DNA of 64,000 nt from Geomonas oryzisoli (GCF_018986915.1 NZ_CP076723.1:1955501-2019500), one strand, 5' to 3'. Shown: positions 9,521 to 17,688, counted from the first letter of the stretch. Notes: generated by a model not told the origin, from the letters alone. Numbers and translations: made by a program.

Positions 9521-10141
9521 ATGACAAAGGTCAAGATTTGTGGCATAACATCCGAGCAGGATGCTCTGATGGCCGTCGATGCCGGGGCCGACGCCTTGGG
9601 CTTCGTCTTCTTCGACAAGTCGCCCCGCTTCATCGGAGTGGAGGCGGCAGCGCGCATCATCGAGAAACTTCCTCCCTTCGTGCAGGTGGTGGGGCTCTTC
9701 GTCAATGAGGATCTCGATGTCGTCAACAGCACCGCGGACTGCTGCGGCCTGGACATCGTGCAGTTGCACGGCGAGGAAAGCCCCGAGTTTTGCCGCCTGG
9801 TCCGACGCAGGGTGATGAAAGCCTTCCGGGTCCGCGGGCCCGAGAGTCTTACCCCGCTTGCCGACTACCGGGTTGCAGCCTACCTGCTCGACGCCTATTC
9901 GCCTCACGCCTACGGCGGAACCGGAGAGGTGTTCGACTGGGAGTGTGCCATCGCCGCGAAGCAGCAGGGACGTGTCGTGCTGGCGGGCGGGCTCACCCCC
10001 GAAAACATCGCGGCGGCGGTAACGCGGGTTCAGCCATATGGGGTGGATGTTTCCAGCGGCGTAGAGGCCTCTCCGGGAAAGAAGGACCCCGACAAGGTGC
10101 GCCGTTTCATCCAGTTGGCCAAGCATCCGCACCCGATCTGA
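9521..10141 (+). CDS. trpF: Phosphoribosylanthranilate isomerase
   Basis: A 206-residue TIM barrel that carries out the Amadori rearrangement between the TrpD and TrpC steps. Diagnostic segments are KVKICGIT with the catalytic Cys, GFVFFDKSPRF, VQLHGEE and LAGGLTPENI, with the catalytic Asp in LLDAYS. It is monofunctional and full-length. It follows trpB2 by 157 bases with no recognisable element between. The Shine-Dalgarno site (TAAGGG) is weak. Confidence 0.95.
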   Translation: MTKVKICGITSEQDALMAVDAGADALGFVFFDKSPRFIGVEAAARIIEKLPPFVQVVGLFVNEDLDVVNSTADCCGLDIVQLHGEESPEFCRLVRRRVMKAFRVRGPESLTPLADYRVAAYLLDAYSPHAYGGTGEVFDWECAIAAKQQGRVVLAGGLTPENIAAAVTRVQPYGVDVSSGVEASPGKKDPDKVRRFIQLAKHPHPI

Positions 10142-10163
10142 AGCAGCCGGTATATTTAATCGC

Positions 10164-10203
10164 AACGCAGAACGTAGAACGTAGAACGTAGAACGTAGAA
10201 CTT
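10164..10203. repeat. AACGTAG heptamer tandem repeat
   Basis: Four perfect AACGTAG units (10171-10198) are preceded by the variant AACGCAG and followed by AACTTGT. The tract lies just upstream of serA's ribosome-binding site and could vary in copy number by slippage. Confidence 0.85.
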
Positions 10204-10230
10204 GTTTCTAACCCAAACAAAGGAGTGGCA

Positions 10231-11829
10231 ATGAAGATTATCGTAACCGATGAGGTGGCTCACGAAGGACTGGCGATTTTGCAGCGCGACCCGCGCGTGC
10301 AGATGGACATCAAGCTGGGACTGAAGAAGGAGGAGCTTTACTCGATCATTGGTGATTACGACGTTATCATCACCAGAAGCGGCACCACCGTGGACAAGCC
10401 CCTGCTCGACGCCGCGACCAACCTTAAACTCGTCGCCCGCGCCGGCGTCGGCGTCGACAACGTCGACGTTGACTACGCTTCCGCCAAGGGCGTCATCGTG
10501 GTCAACGCTCCCTTCGGCAACACCAACAGCGCGGCCGAGCACGCCATGGCGCTTTTGCTTTCCTTCTGCCGCAACGTCACCAAGGCCAACGGCTCCCTGA
10601 AAGGCGGCGCCTGGAAGCGCGCCCCGTTCACCGGTTATGAGCTCAAGGGCAGGACTGCCGGCGTCATCGGCCTGGGCAAGGTCGGCGGCCGTGTCGCCAC
10701 CCGTCTCAAGGCCTTCGAGTGTGAAGTGCTTGCCTGCGACCCGTACATCGCCGAAAAACGCGCTCATGACCTCGGCGTGAAGCTGGTCACCCTCGACGAG
10801 ATCATCAAGAACTGCGACATCATCACCGTCCACACCCCGCTCACCAGCGAGACCCACAACATGATCGGCACGAAGGAACTGGCCGCCATGAAGGACGGCG
10901 TCATCATCATCAACGCGGCGCGCGGCGGCATCATCAACGAAGAGGCGATGCTGGAAGCCCTCGACTCCGGCCGCGTCGCAGGCGCCGCCTTCGACGTCTG
11001 GAGCCAGGAGCCGCCCGATTCCGACACCCTCAAGAAGCTGATCGGTCACGAGAAGATGGTGGTCACCCCGCACCTTGGCGCCAACACCTTCGAGGCGCAG
11101 GTGAACGTCGCCGTCGACGTGGCCAAGGAAATCCTGCGCTACATGGACGAGCAGCCGATCGAGAACGCCATCAACATCCCCAAGTTCGACGCCTCCCTCA
11201 TGGGGCAGATGCGTCCGTACCTGAACCTGGTGAACGTGCTGGCCGACTTCATCATCCAGCTGGTCGACACCAACCTGAACAAGATCACCTTCACCTACAC
11301 CGGCGGCCTGGCGCAGTACGACTGCACCCCGATCACCGTCTGCGGCCTTGCTTCCCTGCTGAACCGCAGGGTCGAGCAGGAGGTGAACATGGTGAACGCG
11401 CAGCTCGTGGCGGACAGCATGGGGATCGTGGTCGAAGAGGTGAAGACCAAGCACACCGAGGACTTCTCCAACATGATCACGGTGACCATCGAAGGTCCGG
11501 GCGAGAAGCGCCTGATCACCGGCACCGTGTTCGAGGGCGTGCCCCGCATCGTCAAGCTGCGTGACTACCAGATGGACTTCCGTCCTGAGGAGCACATGCT
11601 GCTCATGGCCTACGGCGACCGTCCCGGCATCATCGGCAAGATCGGCACCATTCTCGGCAAGCACGAGATCAACATCGCCGCCATGAACCTCGGTCGTCGC
11701 GAGAAGAAGGGGGAGGCGATGGTCATCCTGTCGCTGGACTCCGCCGTTCCCGCGGACGTCGTGGAAGAGGTGAGGGCTGCCACCGATGCGACCTTCGTGA
11801 AGCCGCTCTACCTCATCACCGCGAAGTAG
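10231..11829 (+). CDS. serA: D-3-phosphoglycerate dehydrogenase
   Basis: This NAD-dependent enzyme oxidises 3-phosphoglycerate, the first step of serine synthesis. It has 532 residues, the long form: catalytic and NAD domains (about 1-310 with VIGLGKVGGRVA), an intervening domain (about 320-450) and a C-terminal ACT domain (about 455-530, LLMAYGDRPGIIGKIGTIL). Catalytic Arg, Glu and His lie in NAARGGIINEEA and TPHLGANT. AAAGGAG at 10219-10225 fits the ATG at 10231; the GTG at 10225 lies inside the site. Its product, serine, is the co-substrate of the TrpB2 enzyme upstream, which may explain its place at the end of the trp cluster. A strong terminator follows. Confidence 0.96.
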   Translation: MKIIVTDEVAHEGLAILQRDPRVQMDIKLGLKKEELYSIIGDYDVIITRSGTTVDKPLLDAATNLKLVARAGVGVDNVDVDYASAKGVIVVNAPFGNTNSAAEHAMALLLSFCRNVTKANGSLKGGAWKRAPFTGYELKGRTAGVIGLGKVGGRVATRLKAFECEVLACDPYIAEKRAHDLGVKLVTLDEIIKNCDIITVHTPLTSETHNMIGTKELAAMKDGVIIINAARGGIINEEAMLEALDSGRVAGAAFDVWSQEPPDSDTLKKLIGHEKMVVTPHLGANTFEAQVNVAVDVAKEILRYMDEQPIENAINIPKFDASLMGQMRPYLNLVNVLADFIIQLVDTNLNKITFTYTGGLAQYDCTPITVCGLASLLNRRVEQEVNMVNAQLVADSMGIVVEEVKTKHTEDFSNMITVTIEGPGEKRLITGTVFEGVPRIVKLRDYQMDFRPEEHMLLMAYGDRPGIIGKIGTILGKHEINIAAMNLGRREKKGEAMVILSLDSAVPADVVEEVRAATDATFVKPLYLITAK

Positions 11830-11852
11830 GGCAGGGCAGTCAGCAGAAACGG

Positions 11853-11887
11853 AAAAGGCCCCCGGCGTAAGCTCGGGGGCCTTTTTT
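11853..11887 (+). terminator. Terminator of the trp-serA cluster
   Basis: AAAAGGCCCCCG (11853-11864) pairs with CGGGGGCCTTTT (11874-11885) around a 9-base loop, and a T-run follows. Confidence 0.92.
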
Positions 11888-11901
11888 CGTTTCATGTGGC
11901 G

Positions 11902-11982
11902 ACCTGTAGGGGCGAATAATCAAGAGGTCCTATCGGTCTACCTCTGTGTCCTCTGTGGGCCTCTGCGTCCTCTGTGTGCCGG
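11902..11982. repeat. Partial GGGGCGAATAATC repeat plus CCTCTGTG repeat
   Basis: The left part is CCTGTAGGGGCGAATAATCA, one arm of the palindrome that is complete at 16934-16955. The right part (about 11940-11980) is a run of CCTCTGTG/CCTCTGCG units matching the family at 5724-5827. It lies between convergent serA and aroG. Confidence 0.7.
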
Positions 11983-11984
11983 GG

Positions 11985-13052
11985 TTAGGCTAATTTCCTT
12001 CCGCCGCACGCCTTGAGTTTCTGGTGCGCCTCGCGCAGGGCCTTCTCAGTGGTTTCCCAGCTGATGCAGCTGTCGGTGATGGAGACGCCGTAGGTGAGGT
12101 CGGCGAGGTTCTTCGGCAGCGGCTGGTTTCCTTCCTTCAGGTAACTCTCGATCATGACCCCGGAGATGGAGCGGTTGCCGGCGACGATCTGGTCGACCAC
12201 GCTTTTCAGCACCTCGGTCTGGCGCTCAAATTTCTTCTCCGAGTTGCCGTGGCTGCAGTCCACCATCAGGGTCGGGTTCAGCCCCGCCTTGGTGAGCATC
12301 TCCTCGGACTTGGCGATGTCCTCCGGCGCGTAGTTGGGCTTCTTGTTGCCGCCGCGCAGCACCATGTGTACGTCGGGGTTGCCGGTGGTCTGGATGATGG
12401 AGGTGAGGCCGTCGCGGTTGATGCCCAAAAAGCTGTGCGGGTGCAGCGCGGCCTTCATGGCGTCGATGGCGATCTGGAGGTTGCCGTCGGTGCCGTTTTT
12501 GAAGCCGATCGGGAAGGAGAGGCCGCTGGCCATCTCGCGGTGGGTCTGGGATTCCGTGGTCCTTGCACCGATGGCGCCCCAGGAGAGGAGATCGGCCAGG
12601 TATTCCGGCGTGATGGGGTCGAGCATCTCGGTCGCTACCGGGAGCCCCATTTCGGTCACCTTGCATAAAAGCCCGCGGGCGATCCCCAGACCCTTGGAAA
12701 TGAGGTGGGTGCCGTCCATGCCGGGATCGTTGATGAGTCCCTTCCAGCCAACCGTAGTGCGCGGCTTCTCGAAATACACGCGCATGATCAAGAGGAGTTC
12801 CTCGGAGACTTCCTTGGCGAGTGCGGCAAGCTTCTCCGCGTACTCCAGGGCGCCCTTGGTGTCGTGAATGGAGCAGGGGCCTACCACCACCATCAGTCGC
12901 TTGTCCTCGCCCCTCAGGATCTTGGCGATGGCGGCGCGGCTTTCGGTCACGCAGGCGCTGGACTGTTCCGAGATCGGGAAAACCTGCCTCAGATCGGTCG
13001 GTGCAATGATCGGGGTGATGCTTTTTACCTTGAGATTGTTGGTCTTAATCAT
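11985..13052 (-). CDS. aroG: 3-deoxy-7-phosphoheptulonate (DAHP) synthase, class I
   Basis: The first enzyme of the shikimate pathway, condensing PEP and erythrose 4-phosphate. It has 355 residues, typical of the AroF/AroG/AroH type. Diagnostic segments are VVGPCSIHD, KPRTTVGWKGLINDP, the GARTTESQTHRE active-site stretch, GFKNGTDG and VDCSHGNS. Which amino acid feeds back on it cannot be read from sequence, so the aroF and aroH labels are equally possible. GGGAG lies about 8 bases before the ATG and a near-consensus promoter is at 13089-13117. It supplies chorismate to the trp genes, which end convergently 155 bases away. Confidence 0.94.
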   Translation of the reverse strand: MIKTNNLKVKSITPIIAPTDLRQVFPISEQSSACVTESRAAIAKILRGEDKRLMVVVGPCSIHDTKGALEYAEKLAALAKEVSEELLLIMRVYFEKPRTTVGWKGLINDPGMDGTHLISKGLGIARGLLCKVTEMGLPVATEMLDPITPEYLADLLSWGAIGARTTESQTHREMASGLSFPIGFKNGTDGNLQIAIDAMKAALHPHSFLGINRDGLTSIIQTTGNPDVHMVLRGGNKKPNYAPEDIAKSEEMLTKAGLNPTLMVDCSHGNSEKKFERQTEVLKSVVDQIVAGNRSISGVMIESYLKEGNQPLPKNLADLTYGVSITDSCISWETTEKALREAHQKLKACGGRKLA

Positions 13053-13088
13053 GGTATGCTCCCGCGCTAGCAGTTTTTAATGTGGCGT

Positions 13089-13117
13089 AATCTAGCGCGT
13101 TTCCCGGACGCTGTCAA
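13089..13117 (-). promoter_or_regulatory. Sigma-70 promoter of aroG
   Basis: On the minus strand TTGACA (13112-13117) and TAGATT (13089-13094) are separated by 17 bases. The start would fall near 13082. The -35 box uses the last bases of the T-run that terminates pncA transcription. Confidence 0.8.
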
Positions 13118-13157
13118 AAAAAAATGCCCCGTCGGCACTGAATTTTGCCGGGAGCAT
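13116..13157 (-). terminator. Terminator of the TPR-pncB-pncA operon
   Basis: On the minus strand ATGCTCCCG pairs with CGGGGCAT with one bulge, and nine T residues follow (A-run at 13116-13124 on the plus strand). It overlaps the -35 element of the aroG promoter. Confidence 0.85.
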
Positions 13158-13207
13158 ATTTTTGTATGGTGCAGGTATAAAAAACGTAGGCAAAACGCTG
13201 CTTCACC

Positions 13208-13822
13208 CTATTCTGCCGGGGGGGCGCCCTGCAAAGCGCTGCGCACCGAAGCGAAGGTCGCCTGGTCCGCGCCGGCTGCGACCATCTCTCCCAATGCGTG
13301 GTCGGAATCTCCCGGCTTCACGTCAACGCCGCGAATGGCGTCGGTCAGCACCGTCACTCCGAACCCCTCCCTGAGCGCTTCCAGCACGGACTCCTTCACG
13401 CAGTAATCCGTAGCCAGTCCCCCGACGTAGAGCCGGTCCAGTTCCATGCGGCGCAAGAGCATGGCGAACGGCGTCCCGTTTTCGGTTACCCCCTGGAGTG
13501 CGGAGTAGCCGTTATCCCAGCTGGACATCCCCTTGGAGATGACGATGGTCCCCTCCGGGAGCCGCAGTCCGGGGTGAAAGTCGGCGCCGGACGAGCCCTG
13601 GACGCAGTGCCGCGGCCAGATCCCCCCCTTGTCCCTGAAGTGCCTGCTCTCATCCGGGTGCCAGTCGCGGGATGCGAAGATGGGCACGCTGCGCTCGTTG
13701 AACAGTTCCAGGTAGCGGTTCAGCGGCGGCACCACCTGGTCCCCCTCCGGGACCGGCAGCGCGCCGCCCGGGCAGAAGTCGAGCTGGACATCGACCACGA
13801 GAAGGGCGCCCCTTCGTTGCAT
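13208..13822 (-). CDS. pncA: Nicotinamidase
   Basis: An isochorismatase-fold hydrolase of 204 residues that converts nicotinamide to nicotinate for NAD salvage. The catalytic Asp lies in VVDVQLDFCPGG, metal ligands in SRDWHPDESRHF, the Lys in VISKGM and the nucleophile Cys in GLATDYCVKES. All active-site elements are present. It lies 48 bases downstream of pncB in the same direction, so both salvage steps are encoded together. A terminator follows at 13116-13157. Confidence 0.95.
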   Translation of the reverse strand: MQRRGALLVVDVQLDFCPGGALPVPEGDQVVPPLNRYLELFNERSVPIFASRDWHPDESRHFRDKGGIWPRHCVQGSSGADFHPGLRLPEGTIVISKGMSSWDNGYSALQGVTENGTPFAMLLRRMELDRLYVGGLATDYCVKESVLEALREGFGVTVLTDAIRGVDVKPGDSDHALGEMVAAGADQATFASVRSALQGAPPAE

Positions 13823-13870
13823 CGCTTGCCTCCTTTACCGGATCACGGCTGCACGCAGCCGCCATCGGCT

Positions 13871-15301
13871 CTAGCTGCGGTATTTGCTCTGGATGCGGGT
13901 CATCAGCTGCAGGCGCAGGGTGTTGACGCCGGAGCTGATGGAGACCTTGTAGATGTGCGGGTTCACCAGCCTGAGGCAGCCGTCGGGGAGACGCTGCAGT
14001 TGCTCGGCGGCCAGGTCGGCGCAACTCCCCAGGTCCGGCGTGGAGAGGCACCGTTTGCCATCCTCCATCACCTTGCGCCGGACGTCGATAAGGCGCGCGT
14101 TTTCCGGGATGCGGACATGCTGCACGGGGTTCGCGGGGTCGAAGACCACGGTGCCGGGATGGATTTCCTCGTCCTGCAGCGCGATCAGATCGAGGATGAA
14201 CGAGCCGTCCGGGGCCACCGCGCGCAGCACCTTCTTGCGGTCGGGCAGGGTTGCCTTGGCCACGTCGCTGGTCAGTTTGAGCTTTGGTTCCCCGTCGATG
14301 AGCACCAGCTTGTAGACCCCTCCCAGTGCGCCGCCGCCCTCGCCGGCGCAGGTGGCCAGCCGGGTGCCGACGCCGTAGATGTCGATCCTGCTTCCCTCCC
14401 GGCGCATCGACTCGATTACGTTTTCGTCCAGCTCGTTGGAGGCGACGATCTTCACCTGCGGGAACCCGGCCTCGTCGAAGGCGGCGCGGACCTTGCGGGA
14501 GAGGTAGGCGAGGTCGCCCGAATCGATGCGCACGCCGACCAGGTCATGCCCCTGCTCCTTCAGTTCGCGGGCCACGGTGAGCGCGTTGGGGAGGCCGCTT
14601 TGCAGGGTATCGTAGGTGTCGATCAACAGGATGCAGCTGTCCGGGAACTCCTTCGCGTAGCAGCGGAAGGCGGTGAGCTCGTCCGGGAAGGCCATGATCC
14701 AGCTGTGGGCGTGGGTGCCGCGCACCGGGATGCCGTAGCGCATGCCGGCCAACACGTTGCTGGTGGAGCGTACCCCGCCGATGTAGGCGGCCCTGGCGTT
14801 GGAGAGCCCACCGTCCGGCCCCTGGGCGCGGCGCAGCCCGAACTCGAGCACCGTGGCGTCGCCGGCAGCGAGCTTGATGCGGGCCGCTTTGGTGGCGGTC
14901 AGGGTCTGAAAATTGATGATGTTCAAAAGAGCGGTTTCTACGAACTGTGCCTCGGCGAGCCCCCCCTCCACGGTGAGGAGCGGTTCCCCTCCAAAGACCA
15001 CCGTCCCTTCGGCAGGCGCCGTTATGCTCCCGTTGAAGCGGAAATCGGAGAGGTAGGAGAGGAAAGTGGGTTTGAAGATATTGAGGCTCTCCAGGTAGCC
15101 AAGTTCTTCGCCGCTGAAGGAGAGTCCTTCGAGGTAGGAAAGGGCCGTGTCGAGCCCTGCGAAGACGGCGTAGCCGCCACGGAACGGGTTATGTCGAAAG
15201 AACAGGTCGAAGACTGCAGGGCGCTCGTGCATGCCCTGGTCCAGGTACCCCGCCAACATGGTGAGCTCGTACAGGTCGGTGATCAACGGCGAATATCTCA
15301 T
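13871..15301 (-). CDS. pncB: Nicotinate phosphoribosyltransferase
   Basis: This enzyme makes nicotinate mononucleotide from nicotinate and PRPP. At 476 residues it belongs to the longer bacterial branch. Recognisable segments are the N-terminal TDLYELTMLAGYLDQGM, LLTVEGGLAEAQFVETALLN, the His-containing VRGTHAHSW and VGVRIDSGDL. GGGAGG stands just before the ATG. It sits between a TPR-protein gene (12 bases upstream) and pncA, forming a likely three-gene operon. Confidence 0.95.
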   Translation of the reverse strand: MRYSPLITDLYELTMLAGYLDQGMHERPAVFDLFFRHNPFRGGYAVFAGLDTALSYLEGLSFSGEELGYLESLNIFKPTFLSYLSDFRFNGSITAPAEGTVVFGGEPLLTVEGGLAEAQFVETALLNIINFQTLTATKAARIKLAAGDATVLEFGLRRAQGPDGGLSNARAAYIGGVRSTSNVLAGMRYGIPVRGTHAHSWIMAFPDELTAFRCYAKEFPDSCILLIDTYDTLQSGLPNALTVARELKEQGHDLVGVRIDSGDLAYLSRKVRAAFDEAGFPQVKIVASNELDENVIESMRREGSRIDIYGVGTRLATCAGEGGGALGGVYKLVLIDGEPKLKLTSDVAKATLPDRKKVLRAVAPDGSFILDLIALQDEEIHPGTVVFDPANPVQHVRIPENARLIDVRRKVMEDGKRCLSTPDLGSCADLAAEQLQRLPDGCLRLVNPHIYKVSISSGVNTLRLQLMTRIQSKYRS

Positions 15302-15313
15302 GGTGCCCTCCCT

Positions 15314-15880
15314 TCAATTGCCGGCACCCTGAATTATCGCATGATGAAGTTTTTCCGCCAGTTCGGGATCTACTATTTTCAGTGTCAGGTACTCTCCCTG
15401 TGCCTTCTCCGTCTCATCAAGCAGCAGATGTGACAGTCCCAGCTTGTAAAGAGCATTGGCATTGCCCGGCCACAGCTTCAGTAAAGTCGTGTAGGCCTCG
15501 GCCGCTTCAGCGTAGCGGTCCGTCCTGAAACAGACCTCGCCCAGGTTGGAATAGGCTAGTGCCAGGGAGGGATCGAGCAGTACCGACTTCTTCAGCGACT
15601 CTATGGCGCGGTTGTAGTCGCCGGTCAAGGCCTGCGAGGTTCCCAGGTTGAGCCAGGCCAGGGCGTTACCGGGAGCAAGGGCTACGCTCATGCGGAACGC
15701 CTCGGTCGCCTCGCGGTAGTTCCCCTCGCTGTTCAACTCCACACCGGCCTGGAACCAGTCCTCGGCTTCCAGGAATTCCTCCTGTTCGATCTGGATCCCC
15801 GGAGGCTTGGGTATCAGCGCCCCGGTGGCAATGCCTGTGAACAGAAGCAGTGCAATGCAGGTACCCGCCCGGTATTTCAT
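15314..15880 (-). CDS. Exported TPR-repeat protein
   Basis: A 188-residue protein with a signal peptide (MKYRAGTCIALLLFTGIATGA). At least three consecutive tetratricopeptide repeats cover about residues 38-150 (for example ALAWLNLGTSQALTGDYNRA and LAYSNLGEVCFRTDRYAEA). No catalytic domain is present. TPR proteins usually act as scaffolds. GGAGG precedes the ATG, and the gene ends 12 bases before pncB, so it is cotranscribed with NAD salvage genes. I see no mechanistic link to them. Confidence 0.85.
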   Translation of the reverse strand: MKYRAGTCIALLLFTGIATGALIPKPPGIQIEQEEFLEAEDWFQAGVELNSEGNYREATEAFRMSVALAPGNALAWLNLGTSQALTGDYNRAIESLKKSVLLDPSLALAYSNLGEVCFRTDRYAEAAEAYTTLLKLWPGNANALYKLGLSHLLLDETEKAQGEYLTLKIVDPELAEKLHHAIIQGAGN

Positions 15881-16055
15881 GCCCTTTCCTCCGTCAAAAG
15901 CAAAACCTTAGCATATTAAAATTTTTTTACAAAATAATGGGTTTGCCATGCAGGGAGGACTTACGGGTTTTTTGCTGACATCGCGGCGGGGTTTCTGGTA
16001 GAAAGGTAGGGCTGCAGCGCCTGCTGCAGCAGTACTACGGGGCAAAGAGGTATCT

Positions 16056-16898
16056 ATGCAACCATTACTGATCGTAGGCTGTGGTGCCGTCGGCCGTCGG
16101 GTGGCCGTGCTGGCACTGGCGCAGGGGGTGGAGGTTTCCACCTTCAAAAGGGGCGAAGCACCGCTCGCGGGAGTACGGCACTATACGGGGAATCTCGATG
16201 AGCCGGAAACCCTGCGCGGGCTTCCCACTCACGGCGCGGGTGTAATCTACCTGGCGCCGCCGCCGGGAGGCGGCAACGAAGACACCAGGATGCGCAACTT
16301 CCTGTCCGCCATCGCAGCTGGGGATGAGCCCGCCAAGGTCGTCTATATCAGCACCAGCGGCGTCTACGGCGGCGGAAGCGAGGTGGTCACCGAAGAAACC
16401 GAACCGGTCCCGCAGACCGCGCGCGGCAAGAGGCGCCTGCATGCCGAGCGCCTGCTGCAGGCGTGGGGGCGCGAGCGCGGCGTCGCTGTGGTCGTGCTCA
16501 GGGTGACCGCCATCTACGCCGCTGACCGCCTGCCGGTCACCCAGCTCACCACCGGTCAGCCGGTGCTCCTGGAGGAGGAAGCCCTCCCCAGCAACCGGAT
16601 CCACGCCGACGACCTCTCCCGCATCTGCCTGGCCGCCCTGGAGCGGGGTAAGGACGGCGCGGTGTTCAACGTGAGCGACGGCGCTCCGAGCACCATGACC
16701 GCGTACTTCAACGCCGCCGCCGACAAGCTGGGACTCCCCAGGCCCAGGCAGATGACCATGGCCGAGGCTCGTCAGGTCATGACCCCGCTCATGATCTCCT
16801 ACTTCTCCGAGGGGCGCATCGTCGACAGCAGCAAGATGCTGAAGGAGCTCGGCATCACCTTGCTCTATCCAAACCTGGAGGCCGGCCTCAAAGGGTGA
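16056..16898 (+). CDS. NAD(P)-binding sugar-epimerase-like protein (extended SDR, YeeZ type)
   Basis: A 280-residue Rossmann protein. The N-terminal nucleotide loop is IVGCGAVGRRV; YISTSGVYGG and NRIHADDLSRICLAAL are typical of epimerase/dehydratase-type SDRs. The classical YxxxK pair is not visible: the expected region reads TARGKRRLHAERLL, with Lys but no Tyr four residues before it. This resembles YeeZ-like proteins, whose substrate is unknown. GAGGT lies just before the ATG. It is divergent from the TPR gene, and a palindromic repeat follows. Dehydrogenase activity is uncertain. Confidence 0.85.
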   Translation: MQPLLIVGCGAVGRRVAVLALAQGVEVSTFKRGEAPLAGVRHYTGNLDEPETLRGLPTHGAGVIYLAPPPGGGNEDTRMRNFLSAIAAGDEPAKVVYISTSGVYGGGSEVVTEETEPVPQTARGKRRLHAERLLQAWGRERGVAVVVLRVTAIYAADRLPVTQLTTGQPVLLEEEALPSNRIHADDLSRICLAALERGKDGAVFNVSDGAPSTMTAYFNAAADKLGLPRPRQMTMAEARQVMTPLMISYFSEGRIVDSSKMLKELGITLLYPNLEAGLKG

Positions 16899-16925
16899 CC
16901 CCCTGCCGGGTATGTCTCTTACGTC

Positions 16926-16960
16926 CACCTGTAGGGGCGAATAATCATTCGCCCCGTTTC
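16926..16960. repeat. GGGGCGAAT/ATTCGCCCC palindrome
   Basis: GGGGCGAAT (16934-16942) pairs perfectly with ATTCGCCCC (16947-16955) around AATC, preceded by ACCTGTA. A half copy is at 11902-11921. It follows the upstream gene by about 30 bases and might also act as a weak terminator. Confidence 0.8.
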
Positions 16961-17260
16961 TTCCCTTCACCCATCCCTGCGCTTCCTTGTCAATTTCATC
17001 AGGACCTGGCGGCTGCCTAAAAACTAGGCAAAACGCTATCATTAGTTATCGCAACGTCCTTTTTTTCATCCGAAGCCGTGTTTCCCACAGACTTTTCCAC
17101 AGCCGTTGTGGAAGATGTGTGACAATATTTATCTCAAGAATATAGCTAGTTAGATAAATGCTCTTCGTCATTGCGCGCACGGACTACCGGGCTCTTTTCC
17201 TGATGATTATCGACTCGCCGCACCGCTATTTCGGTCCCGGGTACGCAGGCGCCAGGAACT
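16961..17260. other. Non-coding stretch with DnaA-box-like sites and a TTTATCT inverted repeat
   Basis: No gene is visible. TTTCCCACA (17080-17088), TTTTCCACA (17093-17101) and an inverted TTGTGGAAG near 17106 are each one or two bases from the DnaA box TTATCCACA. They are followed by an AT-rich segment holding TTTATCT...AGATAAA (17 bases between arms, about 17128-17158). Function is unknown. Confidence 0.4.
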
Positions 17261-17291
17261 AAAAAAGGCCCATGGTGGTCCATGGGCCTTT
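17261..17291 (-). terminator. Terminator of the 6S RNA / structured RNA transcript
   Basis: AAAGGCCCATGG (17264-17275) and CCATGGGCCTTT (17280-17291) form a perfect 12-bp stem with a 4-base loop. On the minus strand it is followed by TTTTTT (17261-17266). No protein gene ends here, so it marks the end of a non-coding transcript. Confidence 0.9.
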
Positions 17292-17420
17292 CCCTGCATT
17301 GGCGTTAGATCGGGGCACTTTCTTCCAATCCGTCGGTAAAGCTTAGCGGCCGGTGCTGCGGGGTCGGTGCCTCCCCGCGGCTCGTACCGCTTGCTTCCCT
17401 TTTTCAAGCGCTAACGCCTG
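17292..17420 (-). ncRNA. Unidentified structured RNA downstream of 6S RNA
   Basis: On the minus strand this segment folds into a closed domain. GGCGTTAG (17411-17418) pairs with CTAACGCC (17301-17308). Inside are the hairpins CGCTTG/CAAGCG (17405-17410 with 17389-17394) and GCGGGG/CCCCGC (17373-17378 with 17358-17363). A strong terminator follows directly. It is in line with 6S RNA with no obvious promoter of its own, so it may be the 3' part of one transcript or a second small RNA. It does not match RNase P, tmRNA or SRP RNA signatures that I can recall. Confidence 0.55.
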
Positions 17421-17474
17421 GCGGATGAGATAAGTCGCTTTCAGCGTTGTCCTGAGTAACGCCAATTTCTAATT

Positions 17475-17682
17475 CGCTCCGGAATACCGCTACGGGGAGG
17501 CATGGATTACTGACCAGCGTCGCAACATACCCCGGTGAGGCGCTTTAGGCTTCCCTCTGCCTTGTTGAGGGCTTGCTCACCACGACTGAAACCAGGGACA
17601 TCTTGATAAATAAGGTAGTCAGGGACCCAAACGGATGCGCAACGAGTATTCCAGAGCCGCTCGCATTCACATGCGTAAGCTT
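17475..17682 (-). ncRNA. ssrS: 6S RNA
   Basis: The regulator of sigma-70 RNA polymerase, recognised on the minus strand by layout and sequence blocks shared with E. coli 6S RNA: GGGTCCCTGA near the 5' side, then GTGGTGAGCAAGCCCTC, and GAGGGAAGCCTAAAGCGCC beyond the apical loop. The closing stem pairs GCTCTGGAATAC (5' side) with GTATTCCGGAGC (3' side, ending near 17476). Length is about 207 bases, slightly above the usual 180-200. The 5' end is set from the promoter at 17689-17716. The exact 3' end is uncertain. ygfA, its common neighbour in gammaproteobacteria, is not next to it. Confidence 0.82.
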
Positions 17683-17688
17683 GACCCA

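Noticed and set aside
13298..15433. A 711-codon open frame on the plus strand opposite pncA and pncB
   Set aside because: It mirrors two well-supported enzymes on the other strand, has no family motifs and reflects the scarcity of stops in GC-rich DNA.
17207..17407. A 66-codon frame on the minus strand
   Set aside because: It crosses the structured RNA and its terminator, so it would not be a sensible protein gene.
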